From assembly GCF_020410765.1 (NCBI RefSeq), contig NZ_CP084541.1:5510001-5574000 (forward strand): a DNA stretch of 64,000 bases, written 5' to 3'. Positions 44,571 to 52,329 of this stretch are shown here, piece by piece. The notes beneath the pieces were generated by a model. The model saw only the letters and a program-made list of their open reading frames with translations. It had not been told where the DNA came from and ran no database searches. Both the position numbers and the translations under genes were made by a program. Position 1 is the stretch's first letter, and each line of letters begins with the position of its first letter. The DNA comes from Streptomyces marincola (GTDB taxonomy: Bacteria; Actinomycetota; Actinomycetes; Streptomycetales; Streptomycetaceae).

Positions 44571-45482
44571 ATGAGCAGCGCACCGCACGCCGTTCCGTTC
44601 CTCAAGGGGCACGGCACGGAGAACGACTTCGTGATCATCCCGGACCCGGACGACCGGCTGCCCCTGTCGCCCGCCGCCGTCGCGCGGCTGTGCGACCGCA
44701 GGGCCGGCATCGGCGGGGACGGCGTGCTCCGGGTCGTGCGGCGCGCCGTCGGTGGGGCCGAATGGTTCATGGACTACCGGAACGCGGACGGCAGTGTCGC
44801 CGAGATGTGCGGCAACGGCGTGCGCGTCTTCGCGCGCTACCTGCGGCGCGCGGGGCTCGTCACCGCGGACGAGGTTCCCGTGGGCACCCGCGCGGGCGTG
44901 CGCCGGGTGCGGTACGAGGCGGACGGCTCGATCACCGTGGACATGGGCAGGGCCGGGCTGCCCGGCGGCGCCGAGCCGTCGGTCACCGTGACCGTGGGCG
45001 AGCGCACCTGGCCGGCGCGCCACGTGGACATGGGGAACCCGCACGCGGTGGCGTTCGTCGACCGGCTCTCCGACGCCGGTCCGCTGCGCGAGGCGCCCGA
45101 GGTGCGTCCCGCCGAGACGTACCCGCGCGGCACCAACGTGGAGTTCGTCGTGGACCGCGGCCCGCGGCACGTCGCCCTGCGGGTGCACGAGCGCGGCTCG
45201 GGGGAGACCCGCTCCTGCGGAACGGGGGCGTGCGCCGTCATGGTCGCCGCGGCCCGCAGGGACGGGCTCGACCCGGCCGCCGACGGCAGGGCCGCCACCT
45301 ACACCGTCGATGTCCCGGGCGGCCGGCTGCTCGTGACCGAGGCCGCCGACGGGACGGTCGCCATGACCGGCCCCGCGGTCGTCATCGCCGAGGGCACCGT
45401 CGACCTCGGCTGGCTGGAGCCGGACGGAGACCCCATGCGTTTCAGCCACGTTTCGGAGAACATAAGTCACTCGAATGGGTGA
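44571..45482 (+). CDS. dapF: Diaminopimelate epimerase
   Basis: This 303-aa enzyme interconverts LL- and meso-diaminopimelate for lysine and cell-wall synthesis (Streptomyces uses LL-DAP in its peptidoglycan). Both catalytic cysteines are present: Cys80 in MCGNGVRVFARY and Cys216 in SCGTGACAV, with the GHGTENDF substrate-binding segment at 13-20. Leaderless ATG at 44571. Confidence 0.95.
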   Translation: MSSAPHAVPFLKGHGTENDFVIIPDPDDRLPLSPAAVARLCDRRAGIGGDGVLRVVRRAVGGAEWFMDYRNADGSVAEMCGNGVRVFARYLRRAGLVTADEVPVGTRAGVRRVRYEADGSITVDMGRAGLPGGAEPSVTVTVGERTWPARHVDMGNPHAVAFVDRLSDAGPLREAPEVRPAETYPRGTNVEFVVDRGPRHVALRVHERGSGETRSCGTGACAVMVAAARRDGLDPAADGRAATYTVDVPGGRLLVTEAADGTVAMTGPAVVIAEGTVDLGWLEPDGDPMRFSHVSENISHSNG

Positions 45483-45556
45483 TCCCCCACGTTCGGGGCG
45501 GCCCCCGGCGAGGAGCACGTGGTGGGCTCGGTAGCATCAAGCACCGGCGCCGCCGC

Positions 45557-45598
45557 AGGATCACCGCGGAGACCACCAGGATCACCGCGGCGACCACG
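45557..45598 (+). repeat. 21-bp tandem repeat upstream of the rsh gene
   Basis: AGGATCACCGCGG(A/C)GACCAC(C/G) is present twice back to back (45557-45577 and 45578-45598), with a partial third copy after. The period equals two helical turns. A TAGCAT -10-like element (45532-45537) lies just upstream. Confidence 0.7.
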
Positions 45599-45663
45599 GG
45601 GATCACGGGTCCGACCGATACCCGGCCGCGGTCCGGTCAGGAGACCGCGGGAGGTGCCACCCC

Positions 45664-47787
45664 ATGAGCGCAGAGGCGACCACACCGAGCGGTACCGCCC
45701 GTGGACGGCGGGGCGCCGGACGGGACGTGCTGCGGCAGCTCGGCAGGGCGGCCGTCCTGCGCTCCGCGCTCCGCGGCCGGCTCCCGGACGCCATCGAGCA
45801 CGTCGCCCAGGTGCACCGCCGCCACCACCCGCGAGCCGACCTCGACACGCTCCGCCGCGCCTACGTGCTCGCGGAGGCCGCGCACCGCGGCCAGTTCCGC
45901 AAGAGCGGTGAGCCCTACATCACGCACCCGCTGGCCGTCACGCTGATCCTCGCCGAACTCGGCGCGGAGACCACCACGCTGACGGCCTCGCTGCTGCACG
46001 ACACGGTCGAGGACACCGAGGTGACCCTCGAACAGGTCAGGGCGGACTTCGGGGACGAGGTCGGCCACCTCGTCGACGGCGTCACCAAGCTGGAGAAGGT
46101 CGACTACGGCGCCGCGGCCGAGCCCGAGACGTTCCGGAAGATGCTCGTCGCCACCGGGAGCGACGTCCGGGTCATGTCGATCAAACTCGCCGACCGGCTG
46201 CACAACATGCGCACCCTGGGCGTCATGCGCCCGGAGAAGCAGGCCCGGATCGCACGCGTCACCCGCGACGTGCTCATTCCCCTCGCCGAGCGGCTCGGCG
46301 TGCAGACGCTCAAGACAGAGCTCGAAGACCTGGTGTTCGCGGTGCTGCACCCCGAGGAGCACGCCGGGGCCCAGGAGCTGATGCGGCGGCACGTGCTGCG
46401 GCCCGACCCGCTCGCGGAAGTGGCGGAGGCGGTCCGCGAGGTGCTGCGCGACGCGCAGATCCCCGCCGAGGTCCTGATCAGGCCGCGCCATGTCCTCTCC
46501 GTGCACCGCACCCGGCTCAAACGCGGCGAGCTCGGCCCCTACGACTACGGCCGGCTGCTCATCCTCGTCACGGAGGACGCCGACTGCTACGCCGTGCTCG
46601 GTGAACTCCACACCTGCTTCACCCCGGTCGTCTCGGAGTTCAAGGACTTCATCGCGGTACCCAAGTTCAACCTCTACCAGTCGCTCCACACCGCGTTCAC
46701 CGCGGGCGCGGGCCAGGTCGCCGAGGTACTGGTGCGCACCCATGCCATGCACCGGGTCGCCGAGGCCGGCGTCGTCGCCCTCGGCGACCCGCACCGCGCC
46801 TGCGAGGGGGAGCCGGGCGGCGAGGACGGGGTGCGCGCCGACCCCACGCGCCCCGGATGGCTCTCCCGGCTCCTCGACTGGCAGCGCCAGGCCCCCGACA
46901 CCGACACCTTCTGGACGGCGCTGCGCGACGAGCTGGCCAGGGACGGCGAGATCACCGTCTACGGCGAGGAGTCGGGCGACCGGCCCCTCCAGCTGCCGGC
47001 CGGAGCCACGTGTGTCGACGCCGCCTACGCCCGGCACGGCCAGCGGGCGCACGCCGGCATCGGCGCCCGCGTCAACGGGCGGCTCGCCGCTCTGCGCACC
47101 GTGCTGCGCGACGGGGACACCGTTCACCTGCTGCTCGCGCCGGACGGCGGCTCAGGGCCCTCGCCCGAGTGGCTTGAGCACGCCACCACCGCGGGGGCCC
47201 GCATCGCGATCCGCCGCTGGCTGGAGGACACGCGTCCCGCCGAGGGCGAGCCGGGCCCGGGACCCGGCGCCCCCGCCCTCCCCGCCTCAGGCGCGGCGCC
47301 CCCGGCGGCCCGCCGGGGGCGCCAGGAGCGCGCGGACGAGCAGGCCGCCGTCGTGGCCGGGGCGCCGGACGCCCCGGTCCGGCTGGCCGGGTGCTGCACC
47401 CCCGTGCCGCCGGACGGCGTCCAGGGGTTCACGGTCAGGGGCGGTGTCACCGTCCACCGCGAGGACTGTCCCTCCGCCGTGCGCATGCGCGGGGCGGGGC
47501 GGCATCCGCTCGCCGTCAGCTGGCGTTCCGGCTCGGTCGGCTGCCGCGTCACCCTGCACGCCGAAGCGCTCGGCAGGCCGGAACTGCTCGCCGACCTCAC
47601 CGAGGCGCTGGCCGCGCACGGCGCCGCCGTCCTGTCCGCGGAGGTCGAGCCGCCTCGTGAGCAGCGCGTCCGGCACACCTACACCCTGCGTCTGCCCGAC
47701 TCGGCCGGGCTGCCGAGGTTGATGCGCGCCATGCGCCGGGTACCCGGCGTGTACGACGTGACGCGCGCCGCGCGGCTCCAGCCCTGA
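45664..47787 (+). CDS. rshA: RelA/SpoT homologue (RshA-type) (p)ppGpp enzyme
   Basis: This 707-aa RSH protein has an HD hydrolase domain (His74, His88, His112-Asp113 in LLHDTVEDTE, Asp177 in KLADRLHNM), all key residues present. A synthetase-like domain (about 265-370), TGS (about 435-495) and a C-terminal ACT-like region follow. In the synthetase half the RFDD/ExDD loop is missing, the basic ATP-binding loop is altered (RHVLSVHRTRL), and EVQIRT reads EVLVRT, so hydrolysis probably dominates. S. coelicolor RshA is the likely orthologue by position (recalled). ATG at 45664 with GGGAGGTG 8 bases before. Confidence 0.87.
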   Translation: MSAEATTPSGTARGRRGAGRDVLRQLGRAAVLRSALRGRLPDAIEHVAQVHRRHHPRADLDTLRRAYVLAEAAHRGQFRKSGEPYITHPLAVTLILAELGAETTTLTASLLHDTVEDTEVTLEQVRADFGDEVGHLVDGVTKLEKVDYGAAAEPETFRKMLVATGSDVRVMSIKLADRLHNMRTLGVMRPEKQARIARVTRDVLIPLAERLGVQTLKTELEDLVFAVLHPEEHAGAQELMRRHVLRPDPLAEVAEAVREVLRDAQIPAEVLIRPRHVLSVHRTRLKRGELGPYDYGRLLILVTEDADCYAVLGELHTCFTPVVSEFKDFIAVPKFNLYQSLHTAFTAGAGQVAEVLVRTHAMHRVAEAGVVALGDPHRACEGEPGGEDGVRADPTRPGWLSRLLDWQRQAPDTDTFWTALRDELARDGEITVYGEESGDRPLQLPAGATCVDAAYARHGQRAHAGIGARVNGRLAALRTVLRDGDTVHLLLAPDGGSGPSPEWLEHATTAGARIAIRRWLEDTRPAEGEPGPGPGAPALPASGAAPPAARRGRQERADEQAAVVAGAPDAPVRLAGCCTPVPPDGVQGFTVRGGVTVHREDCPSAVRMRGAGRHPLAVSWRSGSVGCRVTLHAEALGRPELLADLTEALAAHGAAVLSAEVEPPREQRVRHTYTLRLPDSAGLPRLMRAMRRVPGVYDVTRAARLQP

Positions 47788-47991
47788 CACCGTCGCCACG
47801 GCAGGGCCGCAAATCCGGGTGACGCCGAGGTGTGCTCGTGCCACTATGGGCGCACACACGCCGGGAATGTTCCGGATCGCCGGAGCGTTGTCACCACGGC
47901 AGGCGCATCGCGGCGGGCCGTGCGCGCCACGGCCGACCCGGATTGCCGCGGCCACCGCCGGTGGCCGGTTCACTCGACCTTAAGGAACGCA

Positions 47992-49476
47992 TTGACCTTC
48001 TCTTCCCTTCCTCAGGACCACCAGCGCCGCTCCGCGGGCCGCCGGGCCGACGCCCTGATGGATGAGGACGTTGCCCGGAGCGAGTCCACGACCGGAGACG
48101 GCGAGCAGTTCGACCGCGAGGAGCGCGCAGCGCTGCGGAGGGTCGCCGGCCTCTCCACGGAACTCCAGGACATCACCGAGGTCGAATACCGACAGCTGCG
48201 CCTCGAACGCGTCGTGCTGGTCGGCGTGTGGACCTCCGGCACGGTGCGGGACGCGGAGAACTCCCTCGCGGAGCTCGCCGCCCTCGCGGAGACCGCGGGC
48301 GCCCTGGTGCTCGACGGCGTGATCCAGCGCCGCGACAAGCCGGACCCGGCCACCTACATCGGCTCGGGCAAGGCGAAGGAGCTGCGCGACCTGGTGCTGG
48401 AGTCCGGCGCCGACACCGTCGTCTGCGACGGTGAGCTGAGCCCCGGCCAGCTGATCCACCTGGAGGATGTCGTCAAGGTGAAGGTGGTCGACCGCACCGC
48501 CCTGATCCTCGACATCTTCGCCCAGCACGCCAAGTCCCGCGAGGGCAAGGCGCAGGTCTCGCTCGCGCAGATGCAGTACATGCTGCCCCGGCTGCGCGGC
48601 TGGGGCCAGTCGCTGTCCCGGCAGATGGGCGGCGGCGGATCGAGCAGCGGTGGCGGCGGCATGGCCACGCGCGGCCCCGGTGAGACGAAGATCGAGACGG
48701 ACCGCCGCCGCATCCGCGAGAAGATGGCGAAGATGCGCCGGGAGATCGCGGACATGAAGCACGGCCGCGAGCTGAAGCGCCAGGAGCGCCACCGCAACCA
48801 GGTGCCGTCCGTCGCCATCGCCGGGTACACGAACGCGGGCAAGTCCTCCCTGCTCAACCAGCTGACGGGGGCCGGTGTCCTGGTGGAGAACGCGCTGTTC
48901 GCCACCCTCGACCCGACGGTGCGGCGCGCGACCACGCCCTCGGGGCGGGTCTACACGCTGGCCGACACGGTCGGGTTCGTGCGCCACCTGCCGCACCACC
49001 TGGTGGAGGCGTTCCGCTCCACGATGGAGGAGGTCGGCGACGCCGATCTGATCCTGCACGTGGTCGACGGCGCCCACCCGGTGCCCGAGGAGCAGCTTGC
49101 CGCGGTCCGCGAGGTGATCCGGGACGTCGGCGCGCACGACGTGCCCGAGATCGTCGTCGTCAACAAGGCGGACGCGGCGGACGAGTTGACGCTCCAGCGG
49201 CTGCTGCGCGCGGAGAAGCGGGCCATCGCCGTGTCCGCGCGCACCGGGCTCGGCATTCCCGAGCTGCTGGCGTGGATCGACAGCGAGCTGCCGCGTCCCG
49301 CGGTGGAGCTCGAAGTCCTCGTGCCCTACACACAGGGCGCGCTGGTCTCCCGCGTGCACGCCGAGGGCGAGGTGCTGTCCGAGGAGCACACGGGGGAGGG
49401 CACCCTGCTCAGGGCCCAGGTCCACGAGGAGTTGGCCGCCCTGCTCGAACCCTACGTCCCGGCCGCCCGCGGCTGA
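47992..49476 (+). CDS. hflX: Ribosome-associated GTPase HflX
   Basis: This 494-aa GTPase splits stalled or hibernating ribosomes. It has the HflX N-terminal domain (RLERVVLVGVW, YIGSGKAKEL), a glycine-rich linker (GGGGSSSGGGG), and a G domain with G1 GYTNAGKSS (Lys284), G3 DTVGF and G4 NKAD. The start is TTG at 47992 with AAGGAA 4 bases before, matching the usual family N-terminus. A downstream ATG at 48058 is possible; the frame upstream is open but unlike the family. Confidence 0.9.
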   Translation: MTFSSLPQDHQRRSAGRRADALMDEDVARSESTTGDGEQFDREERAALRRVAGLSTELQDITEVEYRQLRLERVVLVGVWTSGTVRDAENSLAELAALAETAGALVLDGVIQRRDKPDPATYIGSGKAKELRDLVLESGADTVVCDGELSPGQLIHLEDVVKVKVVDRTALILDIFAQHAKSREGKAQVSLAQMQYMLPRLRGWGQSLSRQMGGGGSSSGGGGMATRGPGETKIETDRRRIREKMAKMRREIADMKHGRELKRQERHRNQVPSVAIAGYTNAGKSSLLNQLTGAGVLVENALFATLDPTVRRATTPSGRVYTLADTVGFVRHLPHHLVEAFRSTMEEVGDADLILHVVDGAHPVPEEQLAAVREVIRDVGAHDVPEIVVVNKADAADELTLQRLLRAEKRAIAVSARTGLGIPELLAWIDSELPRPAVELEVLVPYTQGALVSRVHAEGEVLSEEHTGEGTLLRAQVHEELAALLEPYVPAARG

Positions 49477-49485
49477 CCCCGAACC

Positions 49486-49533
49486 CCGCGGCCCCGCCTC
49501 CCGGTTCCCAGTTCCCCGGGGGCGGGGCCGCGG
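49486..49533. terminator. Shared terminator between hflX and TetR gene
   Basis: CCGCGGCCCCGCC (49486-49498) pairs perfectly with GGCGGGGCCGCGG (49521-49533) between two convergent genes, so it can serve both strands. No T-tract. Confidence 0.7.
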
Positions 49534-49564
49534 CATGTCCTGGCCGGGCGGCGCGCCGGCCGCC

Positions 49565-50119
49565 TCAGCCGGCCTCGGCGGGCGAGGGGCCGGCGGCCAG
49601 CGCGCGCAGCGTCAGCTGGACCCAGCGGCGCCGCGCCGGCTCGGGCAGTTCGTCGCCCGGCAGGGTGGTCAGCAGCAGCATCAGGTCCGCGGCCGTGACG
49701 TCCCGGTGCACCGTGCCCTCCGCGTGGCCGGCCGCGACCAGCCGTGCCGCACGGTGCGTTCCGCGCACGGCCAGCGCGCGCACTGCGGCCCCGATCGCGC
49801 GGTTGGTGCCGGCCGCCTCGGCGATCCGTTCCGCGAGCACGGCCACCTCCACGAAGGCGCCGCCGCCGGACTCGGCCCGCGCGACCGCCTCGTCCAGCGC
49901 GGCGGAGACCCGTTCAGCCAGCTCGTCGACGACCGTGCCCACGAGGTGGGCCTTCGTCGGGAAGTGCCGGTACAGGGTGCCGACCGCGACCCCGGCGTGG
50001 CGGGCGACCTCGTCGACCCCCACGGTCTCGCCGCGCACCGCGAGCAGCTCCCGTGCCGCCCGCAGGATGCCGGCCCGGTTCCTGGCCGCGTCGGCACGCG
50101 GCCGGTGCGGAACGGTCAC
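49565..50119 (-). CDS. TetR-family transcriptional regulator
   Basis: This 184-aa regulator has an N-terminal HTH (ILRAARELLAVRGETVGVDEVARHAGVAVGTLYRHFPTK, about 18-56) and a helical ligand-binding body. The GTG at 50119 has a G-rich GGGGGTGGGGCC upstream. It is divergent from the LPMO gene with 392 bp between, so control of that gene is possible, but no palindrome clearly of TetR type was seen. Target unknown. Confidence 0.85.
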   Translation of the reverse strand: MTVPHRPRADAARNRAGILRAARELLAVRGETVGVDEVARHAGVAVGTLYRHFPTKAHLVGTVVDELAERVSAALDEAVARAESGGGAFVEVAVLAERIAEAAGTNRAIGAAVRALAVRGTHRAARLVAAGHAEGTVHRDVTAADLMLLLTTLPGDELPEPARRRWVQLTLRALAAGPSPAEAG

Positions 50120-50431
50120 GGCCCCACCCCCTTCCACTGCTCCCCACCTGCGGGAAAACGATACCGGGACCGTGCCGTGCCGAGGGCGGGAGCCGGACCC
50201 GGCCGAGGCACCGCGGCGCGCGCAGCTAGCACGGGAGTGTCGGCCGCCCGCCGACTGTTCGAAGAGCTCAGCGACCGCGGCGACAGAACCACGATGCACC
50301 CGCCGCCGACAGCCCCGCACGCCGGTCCAGGCCGCATCCCCGCTTTCCGGTCCCGGGGACGCTTCTGACTCCCGGCTTACGGCAGATTCCCTGCTCGCCA
50401 CCCACCCCTGTAATCAACTCTGCTTGTTTCA

Positions 50432-50479
50432 TTGACACTTCACTCAAAAGACCTATCTTGAGAGCTGGGAGCGCTCCAT
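50432..50479 (+). promoter_or_regulatory. LPMO promoter with CebR-like operator
   Basis: TTGACA (50432-50437) and TATCTT (50454-50459) are 16 bp apart. TGGGAGCGCTCCAT (50466-50479) starts where transcription should begin. It matches the Streptomyces CebR consensus TGGGAGCGCTCCCA at 12 of 14 positions with an intact 10-bp core palindrome. Binding would block initiation until cellobiose is present. Confidence 0.7.
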
Positions 50480-50511
50480 AGCAGCCTTGCGACTGGAAGG
50501 AGTTCCCCCAC

Positions 50512-51186
50512 ATGCGCACACAGAGTCCGTTGATCGGGCGTTCGCGGTCGCCCCTCCGCCAGCCTCTCCAGGTGCTCGTCATGCTGTTCGCCTTGGTTGC
50601 CGGCGCACTGGCCTGGTCGACCCCCGCCCAGGCTCACGGCACCATCGTCAACCCCGCCTCCCGCGCGTACCAGTGCTGGAAGACGTGGGGCAGCAACCAC
50701 ATGGACCCGGCCATGCAGACCCAGGACCCCATGTGTTACCAGGCCTTCCAGGCCAACCCCGACACCATGTGGAACTGGATGAGCGCGCTCCGCGACGGCC
50801 TCGGTGGCCAGTTCCAGGCGAGGACCCCCGACGGGACGCTCTGCAGCAACAACCTCTCAAGGAACGCCAGCCTGAACAGGCCCGGGGCGTGGAAGACGAC
50901 CAACATCAGCGACAACTTCACGGTCCAGCTGCACGACCAGGCGTCCCACGGTGCCGACTACTTCAGGGTCTACGTGAGCAAGCAGGGCTTCAACCCCGCG
51001 ACCCAGACCCTGGGCTGGGGCAACCTCGATTTCATCACGCAGACCGGCCGCTTCGCCCCGGCGCAGAACATCTCGTTCCCCGTCCAGACCTCCGGCTACA
51101 CCGGACACCACGTCCTGTTCGTGATCTGGCAGGCCTCGCACCTCGACCAGGCCTACATGTGGTGCAGCGACGTGAACTTCGGCTGA
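50512..51186 (+). CDS. Secreted AA10 lytic polysaccharide monooxygenase
   Basis: This 224-aa copper oxidase cleaves crystalline polysaccharide. A signal peptide ends TPAQA, giving mature His42 (HGTIVNPASRAYQCW), the first copper ligand. The second ligand is likely His146 in DQASHGADYF, and the axial Phe is Phe223 in CSDVNFG. There is only a catalytic domain and no carbohydrate-binding module. The sequence resembles the CHB1-type chitin-binding proteins of Streptomyces (recalled), whereas its operator resembles cellulase operators. GGAAGGAG precedes the ATG. Confidence 0.92.
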   Translation: MRTQSPLIGRSRSPLRQPLQVLVMLFALVAGALAWSTPAQAHGTIVNPASRAYQCWKTWGSNHMDPAMQTQDPMCYQAFQANPDTMWNWMSALRDGLGGQFQARTPDGTLCSNNLSRNASLNRPGAWKTTNISDNFTVQLHDQASHGADYFRVYVSKQGFNPATQTLGWGNLDFITQTGRFAPAQNISFPVQTSGYTGHHVLFVIWQASHLDQAYMWCSDVNFG

Positions 51187-51256
51187 GCCGGGGAGCACCG
51201 TACACGGCACCGGCCTCTACCAGGCGCCGGTAACCCGCCGCCCGTCCGACCGAGCT

Positions 51257-51298
51257 CCGTCGGGGCAGGGGACCCATTCGGTCACCCTGCCCCGACGG
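51257..51298 (+). terminator. Terminator hairpin after LPMO gene
   Basis: CCGTCGGGGCAGGG (51257-51270) pairs perfectly with CCCTGCCCCGACGG (51285-51298) around a 14-nt loop, 70 bp after the LPMO stop. Confidence 0.8.
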
Positions 51299-51770
51299 GG
51301 CTTCATGCGCTCCCAGGTGCTGTGACTGGTGCCGGTGCCGGGACGGCTGGGTCGGGCGATGGGTGATGACTACCGTCCGTCTTTCATTGCGCGGGTGACC
51401 GTTGTCGTCGCCGCGGACGATGATTCGGCGGTGCAGGGATCTGCCGTCGGCATCCCGCGCCGCGCGAAGCGTCGTGCAGGACGCCGGCCTGGCCTCGAAC
51501 GTGATGGATGTCACCAGTAACCGATCGTGAGGCCCGCGGCGGGCCGTCTCGCCGAGGGCGCAGCGGCAGCCGCCGTCGGTGTCTGGAGGTGGTTGCGTAG
51601 GCTGGTCAGGGCAGCGTTGCGGGGGAGTGGCCATCGGCGGCGGGGACACCTCTGGTGCCTGGCAGCCAGTCAGGGAAGTCAGCAAGTAGTCAGCATGAGA
51701 CCTGAAGAACCCGGCGAACGCTGCCCGCACTTGCGAGTCGTTGTAGGGTAGGGAAACCGCCCTTGACCTG
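51299..51770. other. Geneless stretch between LPMO and panD
   Basis: About 470 bp hold no frame with normal streptomycete codon use, no Shine-Dalgarno-led start and no recognised motif. Part of it (about 51655-51745) is less GC-rich than its surroundings and repeats the pentamer GTCAG several times. It may be decayed coding or mobile DNA, but I cannot identify a parent. Confidence 0.45.
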
Positions 51771-51790
51771 CATAGACGCAGGCAGGGAGC

Positions 51791-51796
51791 TAAGAT
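51791..51796 (+). promoter_or_regulatory. -10-like element for panD
   Basis: TAAGAT lies 14 bp before the panD ATG; no -35 at proper spacing was found, and the distance leaves a very short leader. Confidence 0.35.
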
Positions 51797-51810
51797 CCAG
51801 GAGTACCGCC

Positions 51811-52233
51811 ATGATGCGTACCATGTTCAAGTCGAAGATCCACCGCGCCACGGTGACCCAGTCCGACCTCCACTACGTCGGCTCCGTGACCATCGACGCG
51901 GACCTGATGGACGCGGCGGACCTGCTGCCGGGCGAGCAGGTGCACATCGTCGACATCGACAACGGCAACCGCCTGGAGACGTACGTCATCGAGGGCGAGC
52001 GCGGCTCCGGCGTCATCGGCATCAACGGCGCCGCCGCGCACCTCGTGCAGCCAGGGCACCTGGTCATCCTGATCAGTTACGCGCAGGTGGACGACACGGA
52101 GGCCCGCCGGTTGCGCCCGGCCGTGGTGCACGTCGACGGCGCGAACCGCGTCGTCGCGCTGGGCAGCGACCCCGCGGAACCCGTGCCCGGCGGCGACACC
52201 CGGCGCAGCCCGCTGGCCGCGAACGCCGGCTGA
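51811..52233 (+). CDS. panD: Aspartate 1-decarboxylase PanD
   Basis: This 140-aa pyruvoyl enzyme makes beta-alanine for pantothenate and CoA. The self-cleavage site Gly24-Ser25 (HYVGSVTIDADL) is intact, as are Lys9 and the INGAAAHLVQPGH segment. The ATG at 51811 follows CCAGGAG by 8 bases. It stands alone, with no panB or panC beside it, between an LPMO and a protease gene. Confidence 0.95.
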   Translation: MMRTMFKSKIHRATVTQSDLHYVGSVTIDADLMDAADLLPGEQVHIVDIDNGNRLETYVIEGERGSGVIGINGAAAHLVQPGHLVILISYAQVDDTEARRLRPAVVHVDGANRVVALGSDPAEPVPGGDTRRSPLAANAG

Positions 52234-52250
52234 CGCGGAAGGAACGCACC

Positions 52251-52280
52251 GGGGCCCGGCGTCCGCGGACGCCGGGCCCC
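52251..52280. terminator. Perfect palindromic terminator after panD
   Basis: GGGGCCCGGCGTCC, centre GC, then GGACGCCGGGCCCC and TTGG. It is a 30-base perfect palindrome between convergent panD and the protease gene, acting on both strands. Confidence 0.85.
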
Positions 52281-52329
52281 TTGGTCTCTGCGGGCTTGAT
52301 GCCTGCGGGCCCGGTGCCCGCGGGCCGGG

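Noticed and set aside
50120..50511. DasR (dre) site for the LPMO gene.
   Set aside because: No TGGTCTAGACCA-like palindrome was found; the only good palindrome is CebR-like.
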